This document shows positions 17,131 through 25,196 of a stretch of 64,000 bases of DNA, one piece after another. The translations under genes and the position numbers were made by a program. The notes under the pieces were generated by a model, which saw only the letters and a list, made by a program, of their open reading frames with translations, made no database searches and was not told where the DNA came from. The stretch is from Rikenellaceae bacterium (lineage in GTDB: Bacteria > Bacteroidota > Bacteroidia > Bacteroidales > Rikenellaceae), in contig SUZK01000003.1 of NCBI GenBank assembly GCA_015059955.1, forward strand, positions 214,397-278,396, read 5' to 3'. The first letter of the stretch is position 1. Every line of letters begins with the position of its first letter.

Positions 17131-18396
17131 ATGAGAAGATTATTCTATTTTATTGCTATCGCGAGTGCGACACTCGCCATAGCGTGCAACAGTACAGCCA
17201 AGAAGGCTGAGGAGAAGAAGGCTGAGGAGAAGCAGGCTGAGAGTGTAAAGGCAGACAAGGGTGCCACAAACCCAGAAATAAAATTTTCAGAGTCTGTTGA
17301 GTTGTGCACATGCGGCACATGCGAGCAGTGTCTACGCGCTCAGGAGATACAGCAGGAGATTGTGGATGTCAATGCTCTTATCGCCGAGAATGGCGACAAC
17401 CCCCTCGACAAGATTGTCGACAAGCGTTCATACGCTATGGGTGTTAACCTCGGCTTGGGTGCAAACCTCAACTTCGGGGATTTGAAGCTCAACATCGACG
17501 ATGTTAAAAAGCACCTTGTGACATTCTACCTTGCAGGCGAGGTTGACAGCGAGGAGCGCATACAGAACAGCCAGAACTTCCAGATGTATATGTACTCAAT
17601 GCTTATGCCCTATATGCAGGCTAAGTATCAGCGTGAGGCATTCGAGGAGGGTGGCGTCACTGAGGGTATGCCAGAGCTTCCAGAGCTCTTCAACGAGCAG
17701 TTCACCAAGGAGAATGTTACTCGCATGATTGGCTCGGAGTATGGTGCATCGATGATTGATATCGACAACTTCAACTTCGGTTGGTTCTTCAAGGGCTTCA
17801 ACGACGCTCTCACCGTAGAGTCTGCCGAGGCTATTAATAGCGATGAGGGCTTCAACTCAATCTTCGCCATCACACTTCAGGAGCTCCAGGCCGAAATTCA
17901 GAAGATTTCGATAGAGATACAGCAGAAGGGTCGTGAGAGATACGAGAAGAAGATAGCTGCAAACCTCGAGGAGTCTAAGGCATGGCTTGCCGAGATAGAG
18001 AAGGAGGAGGGCGTGCAGAAGAGCGAGTCGGGCCTACTCTACCGCGTTGAGCGCAAGGGCGATGGTGCATACCCTACCGCTGATGACGATGTTGTTGAGG
18101 TACACTATAAGGGTACAATACGCACAGGCGAGGCCTTCGACTCAAGCTACGAGCGTGACGAGACTATCGAGTTCCCACTAAACCGCGTTATTAAGGGTTG
18201 GACCGAGGGTCTTAAATACATCAACGAGGGTGGTAAGATTACCTTGTGGATACCATCGGAGTTGGCGTACAACATGAACCCTCCTATGGGCAGCATTATC
18301 GAGCCAAACATGGCTCTCAAGTTTGAGGTTGAGCTATTCAAGGTTACAAAGGCTGAGGCTGAGGCTGAGACCGAAGCGGAGCAGACAACTGAGTAA
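17131..18396 (+). CDS. FKBP-type peptidyl-prolyl cis-trans isomerase lipoprotein
   Basis: A 421-residue lipoprotein with a signal peptide ending at Cys19 (TLAIAC). A charged KAEEKK linker, an FkpA/Mip-like dimerisation region (~85-275, KRSYAMGVNLG onward) and a C-terminal FKBP domain follow (~300-405: VEVHYKGTIRTGEAFDSS, VIKGWTEGL, IPSELAYN). It catalyses proline isomerisation, probably in the periplasm or at the outer membrane. Unusually, residues 59-67 form a CxCxxCxxC cluster (ELCTCGTCEQC) between linker and domain. A strong terminator follows at 18430. Confidence 0.92.
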   Translation: MRRLFYFIAIASATLAIACNSTAKKAEEKKAEEKQAESVKADKGATNPEIKFSESVELCTCGTCEQCLRAQEIQQEIVDVNALIAENGDNPLDKIVDKRSYAMGVNLGLGANLNFGDLKLNIDDVKKHLVTFYLAGEVDSEERIQNSQNFQMYMYSMLMPYMQAKYQREAFEEGGVTEGMPELPELFNEQFTKENVTRMIGSEYGASMIDIDNFNFGWFFKGFNDALTVESAEAINSDEGFNSIFAITLQELQAEIQKISIEIQQKGRERYEKKIAANLEESKAWLAEIEKEEGVQKSESGLLYRVERKGDGAYPTADDDVVEVHYKGTIRTGEAFDSSYERDETIEFPLNRVIKGWTEGLKYINEGGKITLWIPSELAYNMNPPMGSIIEPNMALKFEVELFKVTKAEAEAETEAEQTTE

Positions 18397-18429
18397 TTAG
18401 CAAGAAAAAGATAGTATAAGTATACTGAT

Positions 18430-18476
18430 GAGGCTGACTAAAAAGTCCGTAAGGATTTGAAGTCAGCCTCTTTTTT
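18430..18476 (+). terminator. Intrinsic terminator after the FKBP gene
   Basis: GAGGCTGACT (18430-18439) pairs perfectly with AGTCAGCCTC (18461-18470), followed by TTTTTT. Confidence 0.9.
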
Positions 18477-18518
18477 ATCTATTAACAACGTCGAACTAAA
18501 ATGTTGCCACAGCGCTAA

Positions 18519-18635
18519 CGTATAGAGCTTATGCGCGCCATGCGCGAGGAGGGGATGAGCTATCGACAAATTGCCGAAGAGTTCGGTTATAAGTCGCATA
18601 CAACGGTCATTGAAGCTCTTAAGAAAATCGACTGA
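18519..18635 (+). pseudogene. Fragment of a helix-turn-helix protein
   Basis: The frame encodes RIELMRAMREEGMSYRQIAE, then EFGYKSHTTVIEALKKID and a TGA stop. The first ATG is at 18531, giving only 34 residues. The pattern resembles an HTH in which SYRQIAEEFGYKSHTTV is helix-turn-recognition helix, reminiscent of replication-initiator or resolvase HTHs. An in-frame stop at 18516 shows that the 5' part is lost. It is probably the C-terminal remnant of a mobile-element gene; a functional mini-peptide is less likely. Confidence 0.5.
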
Positions 18636-18645
18636 TGACGTATGG

Positions 18646-18699
18646 TTAGTGGTTGGTTGGTCGGTTTCCCTATGTTTTCGACCGACCAACCACCAACTA
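18646..18699. repeat. GGTTGGTCGG palindrome, copy P1
   Basis: GTGGTTGGTTGGTCGG (from 18650) pairs with CGACCGACCAACCACC after the loop TTTCCCTATGTTTT. The same palindrome, in the opposite sense, occurs twice at 19139-19294. It immediately follows the HTH fragment and abuts the MITE. Confidence 0.8.
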
Positions 18700-18705
18700 A
18701 TCTTA

Positions 18706-18897
18706 GAATCTGTTTTGAATTTTATTAAACAAGTTAATTCGTTATTGCTAAGAGTAGTTTCGGCTTCTTTGAGACTCTTTTCGGCATCTATCCATTTTGG
18801 AAATTTGAAAATAGCTCGCTATTCCCTGCATCCCCAAAATGAATATCTGCTCAAAAATAGTCCTCAAATAATCTCGAAATAAAATTCAAACAGATTC
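18706..18897. mobile_element. 192-bp MITE with terminal inverted repeats
   Basis: The ends are GAATCTGTTTTGAATTTTAT (left) and the complement of GAATCTGTTTGAATTTTAT (right), matching except for one T. Both ends are flanked by TTA (18703-18705 and 18898-18900), a 3-bp target duplication of the TNA type seen with the IS1031 group of IS5. There is no coding capacity, so it would need a transposase in trans. Confidence 0.7.
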
Positions 18898-18935
18898 TTA
18901 ATCTCAATAATAATATATACATATATAGTATCAGT

Positions 18936-19301
18936 ATGAATAATAATTATAGATATCAGCTTGAGAGATATAGAGGGCGAGGTAGTCGCTATACCTGTCC
19001 TCAGTGTGGCCGTAAACAATCATTTACTCGTTATATTGATACATATAATATATATATCAATGATAACGTAGGTAAGTGTAACCGCCTTGATAAGTGTGGG
19101 TATCACTATACCCCAAAACAATACTTTACTGATAAGGAGTGGAAGAGTGATGGGTGGTTGGTTGGTCGAAAACATAGGGAAACCGACCAACCAACCACTC
19201 CAAAACCTCAGCCACAGTGGAAAAGTGATGGGTGGTCGGTCGGTCGAAAACATAGGAAACCGACCAACCAACCACTCCAAAACCCCAGCCACACGGCATA
19301 A
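18936..19301 (+). pseudogene. Truncated DUF6371-like zinc-ribbon protein
   Basis: Residues 1-~68 (RYQLERYRGRGSRYTCPQCG ... FTRYIDT ... NVGKCNRLDKCGYHYTPKQYF) match the N-terminal zinc ribbon of DUF6371 proteins from Bacteroidales phages and mobile elements, with the CxxC and CxxxxxC pairs expected of a primase-like zinc finger. After residue ~68 the frame runs through two 78-bp palindromic repeats (WKSDGWLVGRKHRE and WKSDGWSVGRKHRK) and stops, so the catalytic part is absent. The remnant may still be translated into a 121-residue product. Confidence 0.55.
19139..19294. repeat. Two tandem 78-bp units of the GGTTGGTCGG palindrome (P2, P3)
   Basis: GTGGAAGAGTGATGGGTGG at 19139 recurs as GTGGAAAAGTGATGGGTGG at 19217, a period of 78 bp (26 codons, in frame with the DUF6371 fragment). 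Each unit has the stem TTGGTTGGTCG / CGACCAACCAA around AAAACATAGG(G)AAAC. A one-base deletion in the second unit shifts the frame. I recognise nothing in 19302-19440. Confidence 0.85.
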
Positions 19302-19466
19302 CACCATTGCCGCGATGGTTTATGGAGCAGACGTTGGGTGGCGACTCGACATATCGACGATGGCTATGCCGCACCTATGGTGTGCAGGAGGCGCAACGAG
19401 TTACTCGCATAACATGAAAAACATAAAAAAAGTGTGACGTTTATGCGATATTTGAATATAAATGCA

Positions 19467-19474
19467 TATATTTG
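19467..19474 (+). promoter_or_regulatory. -7 box upstream of the 805-residue lipoprotein
   Basis: TATATTTG matches TAnnTTTG, 65 bp before the ATG. The -33 box is poor: a TTT at 19440 is about 24 bp away. Confidence 0.5.
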
Positions 19475-19538
19475 CGTAGATTAACTTGTGCAGTAATAGA
19501 GAGATATAAACATATTTACACACACATTAACCAAATTT

Positions 19539-21956
19539 ATGAAAGAGATTAAAAAATTGTTGATGGCTGTACTGCTCACACTGTGCTTCGCAGCATGCGA
19601 GAAAGAGCCAGCAACAACAAACGACAAGGCTCCTGTAATCAAAGTTGACGCAACAGAGGTCCTACTCGACTCGCATGGCGCGAGCGTCGAGATTGGCTAC
19701 ACAATCGAGAATGTCGATGCCGACAAGCGTAAGGATATCGAAATCGAGAACCTCGCCGACTGGCTGCTTGTGGAGGTTGACGGAGATAAAATCAGCTTCT
19801 CGGCTGATAAGAACGTCACATCTGCTGGCCGAGTGATTAACGTAATATTGAAGTACGAGGGTGCGGAGAATGTAGAGATTACCGTGAAGCAACCCAATAT
19901 CGAGACACCACGCGAGAACCTATCGCTCGAGGTGGAGATTACCGAGGTGGGCCCAACATCCATCACATTCAATGTGGAGGCGTCACACCCCGATATGACG
20001 TGGATTCCGATGGTGACATACAAGGAGTATTGGGACAACAAAGTTAGCGATGAGGAGATATTTATCTCCGACATGGCATACTTCGAGTACCTCGCCGAGA
20101 GCTACGGCATCACCCGCGAGGAGTTCCTTGCCGATATGTTAGGCATGGGCTCGCAGGAGGGGATTGTTATTGAGAACCTCACGCCAGAGACAGAGTTTGT
20201 TATTTACGTCTATGGCCTAACCATAGATGGAGAGCGTACCACCGATATCGTGGCTAAGGAGGCTACAACCGAGAAGCCTTACGAGGGCGACATCACCTTC
20301 ACCTTCGACATCAAAGAGGAGGACTACATCATGGAGTTCGTCGTGACACCCTCGCACAAGGGCGTAAACTACTATCACGGCGTAGCTACCGAGGCAGAGA
20401 TTGCGGAGTGGAAGACGTTGGCCGGCAGCGACAACCTTCGTGATGCCATCCAAAAGGGCGATATCGAAGCAAATATCGAGATGTTTCTATACTACGAGTT
20501 TATCGACACACGCAAGGAGTACTTCGATATGTGCAATGTCTACGACACTGTCGATGATGGCTGGGAACGAGTAAAGGCAGATACAAAGTACATTATCTAT
20601 GCAGCCAAGTGGGACGAGGAGTGTAACCTTATAGGTGAGGTATCATTCGCCGAGTACACAACACCTAAGGCCGAGATGTCGGAGAATGAACTCTCGGTAG
20701 AGATTAAAGAGATAAACCAGTCTCAGGTGACAGTAAAGGTGACGACAACCAATAATGACCCATATGTGGTTATCCCAGTTAAGTCGGAGGATATTGCCGG
20801 CATGACAGATAGCGAGATATATAAACACGTGACAACCAAGTACGACTACCTGGTTAGCGAGTATACCTTTAACGGCAACTACACCCATACCTTCTCGCGT
20901 ATGCGCCCTGAGACAGAGTACACCATACTTGTATTTGGTAGTAAGGCGGGCACACAAACGACCGAGATGATAAAGATAGAGGTGACTACAACAGCCTCTG
21001 GCGACCCTAAGGAGTGTACATTCACATTTAACGTAGTCCCTGCCGCAGATACCGCCTGGATTGAGATTGACCCATCGGATAAGGGCCACTTCTATAACTG
21101 GCTAATCTACCCAGCGGAGTACACCGCAGATGAGGCAAAGGCCTATATTCGCACAATCATCGACAACTACTATGATGGAGATATCCCCGCATTCTCGTCA
21201 TGGGAGCTTACACAGGGCTATATCACAACTACGGCATACGACCTACGCCCAGAGACCGACTACAAGATAGGCGTAGTAATCATGGACTACGACACCGCAG
21301 AGTTTATTACCGACATGGTATTTAGCGAGATGTTCACAACAACGGCAATGGAGTATGCCGACATCAATATCTCGGTAGAGTGGGATGAGTACTGGGATGG
21401 CGAGGCACTCTTCGAGTATGGCTACACGCAGTTCGAGGGTTGCGACAACGAGGCTATCGTACCTCTGTCGGTAAATATAGAGGGCGAGTACGAGGAGTTC
21501 TACTTCGCCGTATACAACCGCGACCTAACAGATGAGAACGTCCTACCCGATGATATGTTCTACGAAGATTTAAATATGGGCTATTCGCTCAAAAATATGA
21601 TTATGTCGGTGCCTATGGATACTGAGATGACCGTTGTTGCAGTAGCCTACGACGCGATGTTTATGCCATGCAAGCTCTTCCGCAAGGTTATCTACCTAAC
21701 GAAGGATGGCGCCTCGGAGCCTGAAACATTCAAGGCATATGGTGGCGAGCCATCGTCGATGGTAGTATCACGCACGTTGGCGACCTCGGAGCTGTCGATA
21801 AGCGACATTCGCATCGACCGCACACAGCATATCGAGATTGAGGTTAGCGACGCTGACCGCGTAGCAATCGAGAGGGAGCGTAAGGCAACGCTTCAAACGG
21901 AGCTTGCCAAGCGCAACACGAGTCGAAAGAGCGACACTCGCCGCATAGCACGCTAA
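19539..21956 (+). CDS. BACON-domain surface lipoprotein with Fn3-like repeats
   Basis: An 805-residue lipoprotein (signal peptide MKEIKKLLMAVLLTLCFAAC, lipid Cys20). Residues ~30-125 form a BACON domain (ending in NVEITVKQP). Several Fn3-like modules follow, starting with VEITEVGPTSITFNVEASH (~127), FTFDIKEEDYIMEFVVTPSH (~252), VEIKEINQSQVTVKVTT (~388) and FTFNVVPAADTAWIEIDPSD (~506). Repeats of the type RPETEYTILVFG close each module. It is probably exposed at the surface and binds glycan or protein, but no enzyme motif is seen. It has its own promoter and terminator and no SusC partner nearby. Confidence 0.8.
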   Translation: MKEIKKLLMAVLLTLCFAACEKEPATTNDKAPVIKVDATEVLLDSHGASVEIGYTIENVDADKRKDIEIENLADWLLVEVDGDKISFSADKNVTSAGRVINVILKYEGAENVEITVKQPNIETPRENLSLEVEITEVGPTSITFNVEASHPDMTWIPMVTYKEYWDNKVSDEEIFISDMAYFEYLAESYGITREEFLADMLGMGSQEGIVIENLTPETEFVIYVYGLTIDGERTTDIVAKEATTEKPYEGDITFTFDIKEEDYIMEFVVTPSHKGVNYYHGVATEAEIAEWKTLAGSDNLRDAIQKGDIEANIEMFLYYEFIDTRKEYFDMCNVYDTVDDGWERVKADTKYIIYAAKWDEECNLIGEVSFAEYTTPKAEMSENELSVEIKEINQSQVTVKVTTTNNDPYVVIPVKSEDIAGMTDSEIYKHVTTKYDYLVSEYTFNGNYTHTFSRMRPETEYTILVFGSKAGTQTTEMIKIEVTTTASGDPKECTFTFNVVPAADTAWIEIDPSDKGHFYNWLIYPAEYTADEAKAYIRTIIDNYYDGDIPAFSSWELTQGYITTTAYDLRPETDYKIGVVIMDYDTAEFITDMVFSEMFTTTAMEYADINISVEWDEYWDGEALFEYGYTQFEGCDNEAIVPLSVNIEGEYEEFYFAVYNRDLTDENVLPDDMFYEDLNMGYSLKNMIMSVPMDTEMTVVAVAYDAMFMPCKLFRKVIYLTKDGASEPETFKAYGGEPSSMVVSRTLATSELSISDIRIDRTQHIEIEVSDADRVAIERERKATLQTELAKRNTSRKSDTRRIAR

Positions 21957-21982
21957 TACATAGCACACTGATATATATGTTA

Positions 21983-22014
21983 AAGAGCTTAGGGTTTTCT
22001 CTAAGCTCTTTTTT
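21983..22014 (+). terminator. Intrinsic terminator after the BACON lipoprotein
   Basis: AAGAGCTTAG (21983-21992) pairs with CTAAGCTCTT (22001-22010), and the T run continues to 22014. Confidence 0.9.
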
Positions 22015-22145
22015 ACAAGGTTATACGGGCTTCATTGTTAACTCCAACACACTATATACACAAAATAATCGCGCCTCGAAAATATGTTAACTCGCTCAGT
22101 TTTCAGCGATTAACACTTTATCTTAAAAAAAAGAGCGAGCATAGA

Positions 22146-22175
22146 TTTGTTTGTTATTAAAATTTTGTATCTTTG
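22146..22175 (+). promoter_or_regulatory. Promoter of the rplM-rpsI operon
   Basis: TTTG at 22146-22149 and TATCTTTG at 22168-22175 are spaced by 18 bp. This is a near-consensus Bacteroidetes promoter ~70 bp before rplM. Confidence 0.8.
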
Positions 22176-22243
22176 CAAGCCCGAAAAAGTGTTTTCGGGT
22201 AATGGATTACAATAAATTAAGTATTAACTAAACTTTTAACAAA

Positions 22244-22705
22244 GTGGATTCAAAGAGTTACAAGACTATCTCGGTCAAGGCAGAGGACGCTCAGAAGGAG
22301 TGGTTCGTGATTGACGCTACGAACGAGATTTTGGGACGCCTTGCTTCGCAGGTTGCTAAGATCCTCCGCGGCAAGAACAAGCCAAGCTACACTCCCCACA
22401 CTAACTGCGGTGACTATGTTATCGTAATTAACGCGGATAAGGTGAAGCTTACTGGCGCAAAGATGACCGATAAGGTCTACACCCGCTACACTGGTTTCCC
22501 CGGTGGTCAGCGTTTCGCTACACCTGAGGACTTCCTCACAACAGGTAAGAAGCCTCAGTTCGTTGTAGAGCACGCAGTACGCGGCATGTTGCCTAAGACC
22601 CGCCTTGGTGAGGCAATCATGAAGAATTTGAAGGTTTATGCTGGCGCTGAGCACCCTCACGCTGCACAGAACCCTAAGGAGATTAAGTTAAACGAGATTA
22701 AGTAA
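22244..22705 (+). CDS. rplM: 50S ribosomal protein L13
   Basis: A 153-residue L13. SYKTISVKAEDAQKEWFVID and GRLASQVAKILRGKNKPSYTPH are family signatures; the C-terminal half has TGFPGGQR and AVRGMLPKTRLG. The start is GTG (22244), which gives the Bacteroidetes-type N-terminus MDSKSYKTIS. It is followed by rpsI after 5 bp, the standard L13-S9 operon. Confidence 0.98.
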   Translation: MDSKSYKTISVKAEDAQKEWFVIDATNEILGRLASQVAKILRGKNKPSYTPHTNCGDYVIVINADKVKLTGAKMTDKVYTRYTGFPGGQRFATPEDFLTTGKKPQFVVEHAVRGMLPKTRLGEAIMKNLKVYAGAEHPHAAQNPKEIKLNEIK

Positions 22706-22710
22706 GAATT

Positions 22711-23097
22711 ATGGAAGTTGTAAACACCGTAGGTCGCCGTAAGGCAGCTGTTGCTCGCGTATTCGTGAAGCCCGGCACAGGTAAGATTACAATCAACCAC
22801 AAGGAGTTGGAGGTTTACTTCCCCTTGCACATTCTTCAGTATGAGGTTAAGCAGCCTTTGCTCGTAACCAACACATTGGAGAACTACGACGTTACTATTA
22901 ACCTCGTAGGTGGTGGTATCAAGGGTCAGGCTGAGGCAGCCCGTATGGGTATTGCTCGTGCTCTCTGCCAGATTGATGCAGAGATGCGTCCTGTATTGAA
23001 GAAGAACGGCTTCCTCATGCGTGATTCACGTGAGGTTGAGCGTAAGAAGCCAGGTCAGCCAGGCGCACGTCGTAAGTTCCAGTTCAGTAAGCGTTAA
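22711..23097 (+). CDS. rpsI: 30S ribosomal protein S9
   Basis: A 128-residue S9 (NTVGRRKAAVARVFVKPGTG ... GGGIKGQAEAARMGIARAL ... PGARRKFQFSKR). The basic C-terminal tail ending in KR reaches the P-site tRNA in the ribosome. It sits between rplM and rpsB. Confidence 0.98.
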   Translation: MEVVNTVGRRKAAVARVFVKPGTGKITINHKELEVYFPLHILQYEVKQPLLVTNTLENYDVTINLVGGGIKGQAEAARMGIARALCQIDAEMRPVLKKNGFLMRDSREVERKKPGQPGARRKFQFSKR

Positions 23098-23333
23098 TCC
23101 TTACCGACCTTTTACTTTCGGCATAGCACAATCAGGGTTGAAAACCACGCGGACCACACCTAATATTAATATATCTTCGAAGAAGAGGGTGCGCGTAGCA
23201 TAAAGGAGAAAAGAGTGCATCCGGTGTGCTGCCACGATGGTTGCCCGATTGCGAACAAACCTCAAAGAACAGCCCAATGGGCGTTACCGCGAGGTTGACA
23301 AAAGAGTTAAAAAACAAAAAAACAAAAGAGAAA
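23098..23333 (+). promoter_or_regulatory. Structured leader upstream of rpsB
   Basis: This 236-bp gap between rpsI and rpsB can fold: AACCTC (23258-23263) pairs with GAGGTT (23291-23296) around the small stem GCCC-AAT-GGGC (23272-23282). It may be a ribosomal-protein autoregulatory leader; this is inference from the fold and position only. Confidence 0.35.
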
Positions 23334-24176
23334 ATGGCACGTACAGATTTTAATACACTTTTGGAGGCCGGTGTACACTTCGGTCACTTGAAGAGAAAGT
23401 GGAACCCTAAAATGGCTCCATACATCTTCATGGAGAAGAACGGCATCCACATCATTGATCTTCACAAGACAGCTATCAAGCTTGATGAGGCTGCAGCAGC
23501 ACTTAAGCAGATCGTAAAGAGCGGTCGCCGCGTATTGTTCGTAGCAACAAAGAAGCAGGCTAAGGAGATCGTTGCCGAAAAGGTAGCAGCCGTAGGTATG
23601 CCTTACGTTACTGAGCGTTGGGCAGGCGGTATGCTTACAAACTTCCCCACTATACGTAAGGCCGTTAAGAAGATGGCAACCATCGATAAGATGACCAACG
23701 ACGGCACTTTCGATAATTTCTCAAAGCGCGAGAAGCTCCAGATTTCTCGTCAGCGCGCTAAGCTCGAGAAGAACCTCGGTTCTATCGCAGACCTTAACCG
23801 TCTTCCAGCTGCATTGTTCGTTATCGACGTGCAGAAGGAGCAGAACGCTGTTAAGGAGGCTAAGCGTTTGAGCATTCCTGTATTTGCAATGGTTGATACT
23901 TGTTGTGATCCTACCGACATCGATTACGTAATTCCTGCAAATGACGATGCTCAGAAGTCAATCGCTACTATCCTCGATGTAGTTTGCGGTGCTATCGCTG
24001 AGGGCGCTGAGGAGCGCAAGCTCGAGAAGGAGAAGGAGGCTCAGGAGGCTGAGGCTCAGGAGGGCGCAAAGCAGGCAAAGCCACGCATCAAGAAGGCTGT
24101 TAAGGCTGCCGTAGATGCTGAGGAGGCTACTGTTGCCGAGGTTGTTGCTGCCACTGAGGAGGCTAAGGAGGAGTAA
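23334..24176 (+). CDS. rpsB: 30S ribosomal protein S2
   Basis: A 280-residue S2. The real start is the ATG at 23334 (MARTDFNTLLEAGVHFGHLK); an upstream in-frame ATG at 23226 would add 36 non-conserved residues. Signatures are GVHFGHLKRKWNPKMAPYIF, RRVLFVATKKQA, WAGGMLTNF and DTCCDPTDIDYVIPANDDA. The C-terminus carries an extra ~45-residue Glu/Ala/Lys-rich tail. It pairs with tsf, as in most bacteria. Confidence 0.97.
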   Translation: MARTDFNTLLEAGVHFGHLKRKWNPKMAPYIFMEKNGIHIIDLHKTAIKLDEAAAALKQIVKSGRRVLFVATKKQAKEIVAEKVAAVGMPYVTERWAGGMLTNFPTIRKAVKKMATIDKMTNDGTFDNFSKREKLQISRQRAKLEKNLGSIADLNRLPAALFVIDVQKEQNAVKEAKRLSIPVFAMVDTCCDPTDIDYVIPANDDAQKSIATILDVVCGAIAEGAEERKLEKEKEAQEAEAQEGAKQAKPRIKKAVKAAVDAEEATVAEVVAATEEAKEE

Positions 24177-24209
24177 TCCTTACAGAGCTTTAGGCGCAAG
24201 CCACAACAT

Positions 24210-24249
24210 TACCGAGGGCGGGTAGGCATCATGCCCGCTCGCCTCGGTT
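24210..24249 (+). terminator. GC-rich hairpin between rpsB and tsf
   Basis: ACCGAGG...GCGGG pairs with CCCGC...CCTCGGT (24211-24248). No T run follows directly, so it may be an attenuator or processing structure, not a strong terminator. Confidence 0.55.
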
Positions 24250-24286
24250 ACTTTAAAAAAACGTTAACGAATAAAAATTTACAGAT

Positions 24287-25117
24287 ATGGAAATCAAAGC
24301 AGCTGATGTAATGAAGCTCCGTAAGATGACCGGCGCAGGTATGATGGATTGTAAGAAGGCACTTCAGGAGGCTGAGGGCGACTTCGAGCGCGCTAAGGAC
24401 ATCATCCGTGAGAAGGGTAAGCTCGTTGTAGCAAAGCGTTCAGACCGTACTGCTACTGAGGGTGTTGTTGTAACTAAGATTGTTGGCCAGAAGGCATATA
24501 TCCTTTGCCTCGCTTGCGAGACTGACTTCGTAGCTCAGAACGTTGAGTTCGGTGCTTCAGCAAACGCTATCTTGGAGGTTGCTGTTGCAGCTGACGCAGC
24601 TGACCGTGATGCTCTTATGGCAGCTAAGAACGCTGAGGGCAACACCGTAGAGGAGATGGTTACCGAGAAGTCTGGTCAGACAGGCGAGAAGGTAGAGCTC
24701 GCATACTACGCTCGTATCGAGGCTCCTTACTGCGTAGCTTACGTTCACTTCAACAAGAAGCTCGGTACTATCCTCGGCTTCAACAAGGCTATCGACGAGG
24801 AGGTTGCTAAGAAGGTAGCTATGCAGGCAACTGCAATGGCTCCACTCTCAATCGACGAGAACGACTGCCCAGCAGATGTTGTTGAGAAGGAGAAGGCTAT
24901 CCAGATGGAGATGATGAAGCAGGATCCTAAGAATGCTAACAAGCCTGAGGCTATCCTTGAGAAGATTGCTGAGGGTAAGATGCGTAAGTTCTACGAGGAG
25001 AACACTCTTCTTAACCAGTGCGTAGTTGGTGAGAAGGAGTCTATCCGCGAGTGCATCCAGCGTGCAGACAAGGAGGCAACTGTTGTAGCTTACAAGCGTT
25101 TCGCTCTTGAGGCATAA
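24287..25117 (+). CDS. tsf: Translation elongation factor Ts
   Basis: A 276-residue EF-Ts that recycles EF-Tu-GDP. The N-terminal UBA-like domain has KLRKMTGAGMMDCKKALQEAEGD, and the core has ACETDFVAQN. The rest is the usual dimerisation and EF-Tu-binding region, of family length. It follows rpsB after 110 bp and is closed by the terminator at 25146. Confidence 0.98.
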   Translation: MEIKAADVMKLRKMTGAGMMDCKKALQEAEGDFERAKDIIREKGKLVVAKRSDRTATEGVVVTKIVGQKAYILCLACETDFVAQNVEFGASANAILEVAVAADAADRDALMAAKNAEGNTVEEMVTEKSGQTGEKVELAYYARIEAPYCVAYVHFNKKLGTILGFNKAIDEEVAKKVAMQATAMAPLSIDENDCPADVVEKEKAIQMEMMKQDPKNANKPEAILEKIAEGKMRKFYEENTLLNQCVVGEKESIRECIQRADKEATVVAYKRFALEA

Positions 25118-25145
25118 TTAGTACTCCGTAGCACAGCTACAAAAT

Positions 25146-25173
25146 ATGGGGATGGCTAATAAGTCATCCCCAT
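25146..25173. terminator. Bidirectional terminator between tsf and the convergent gene
   Basis: ATGGGGATG (25146-25154) pairs with CATCCCCAT (25165-25173). The almost identical GGGGATGACTT hairpin recurs at 42743 in another convergent intergenic region. Confidence 0.75.
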
Positions 25174-25196
25174 TTATGTTATAAGAGGTCAAACAA

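Noticed and set aside
18571..18882. 103-residue frame across the HTH fragment, palindrome and MITE
   Set aside because: It crosses three unrelated sequence blocks, so it is an accidental frame.
23226..23333. N-terminal extension of RpsB from ATG 23226
   Set aside because: The added 36 residues are unlike S2, while ATG 23334 gives the conserved MARTDFNTLLEAGVHFGH.
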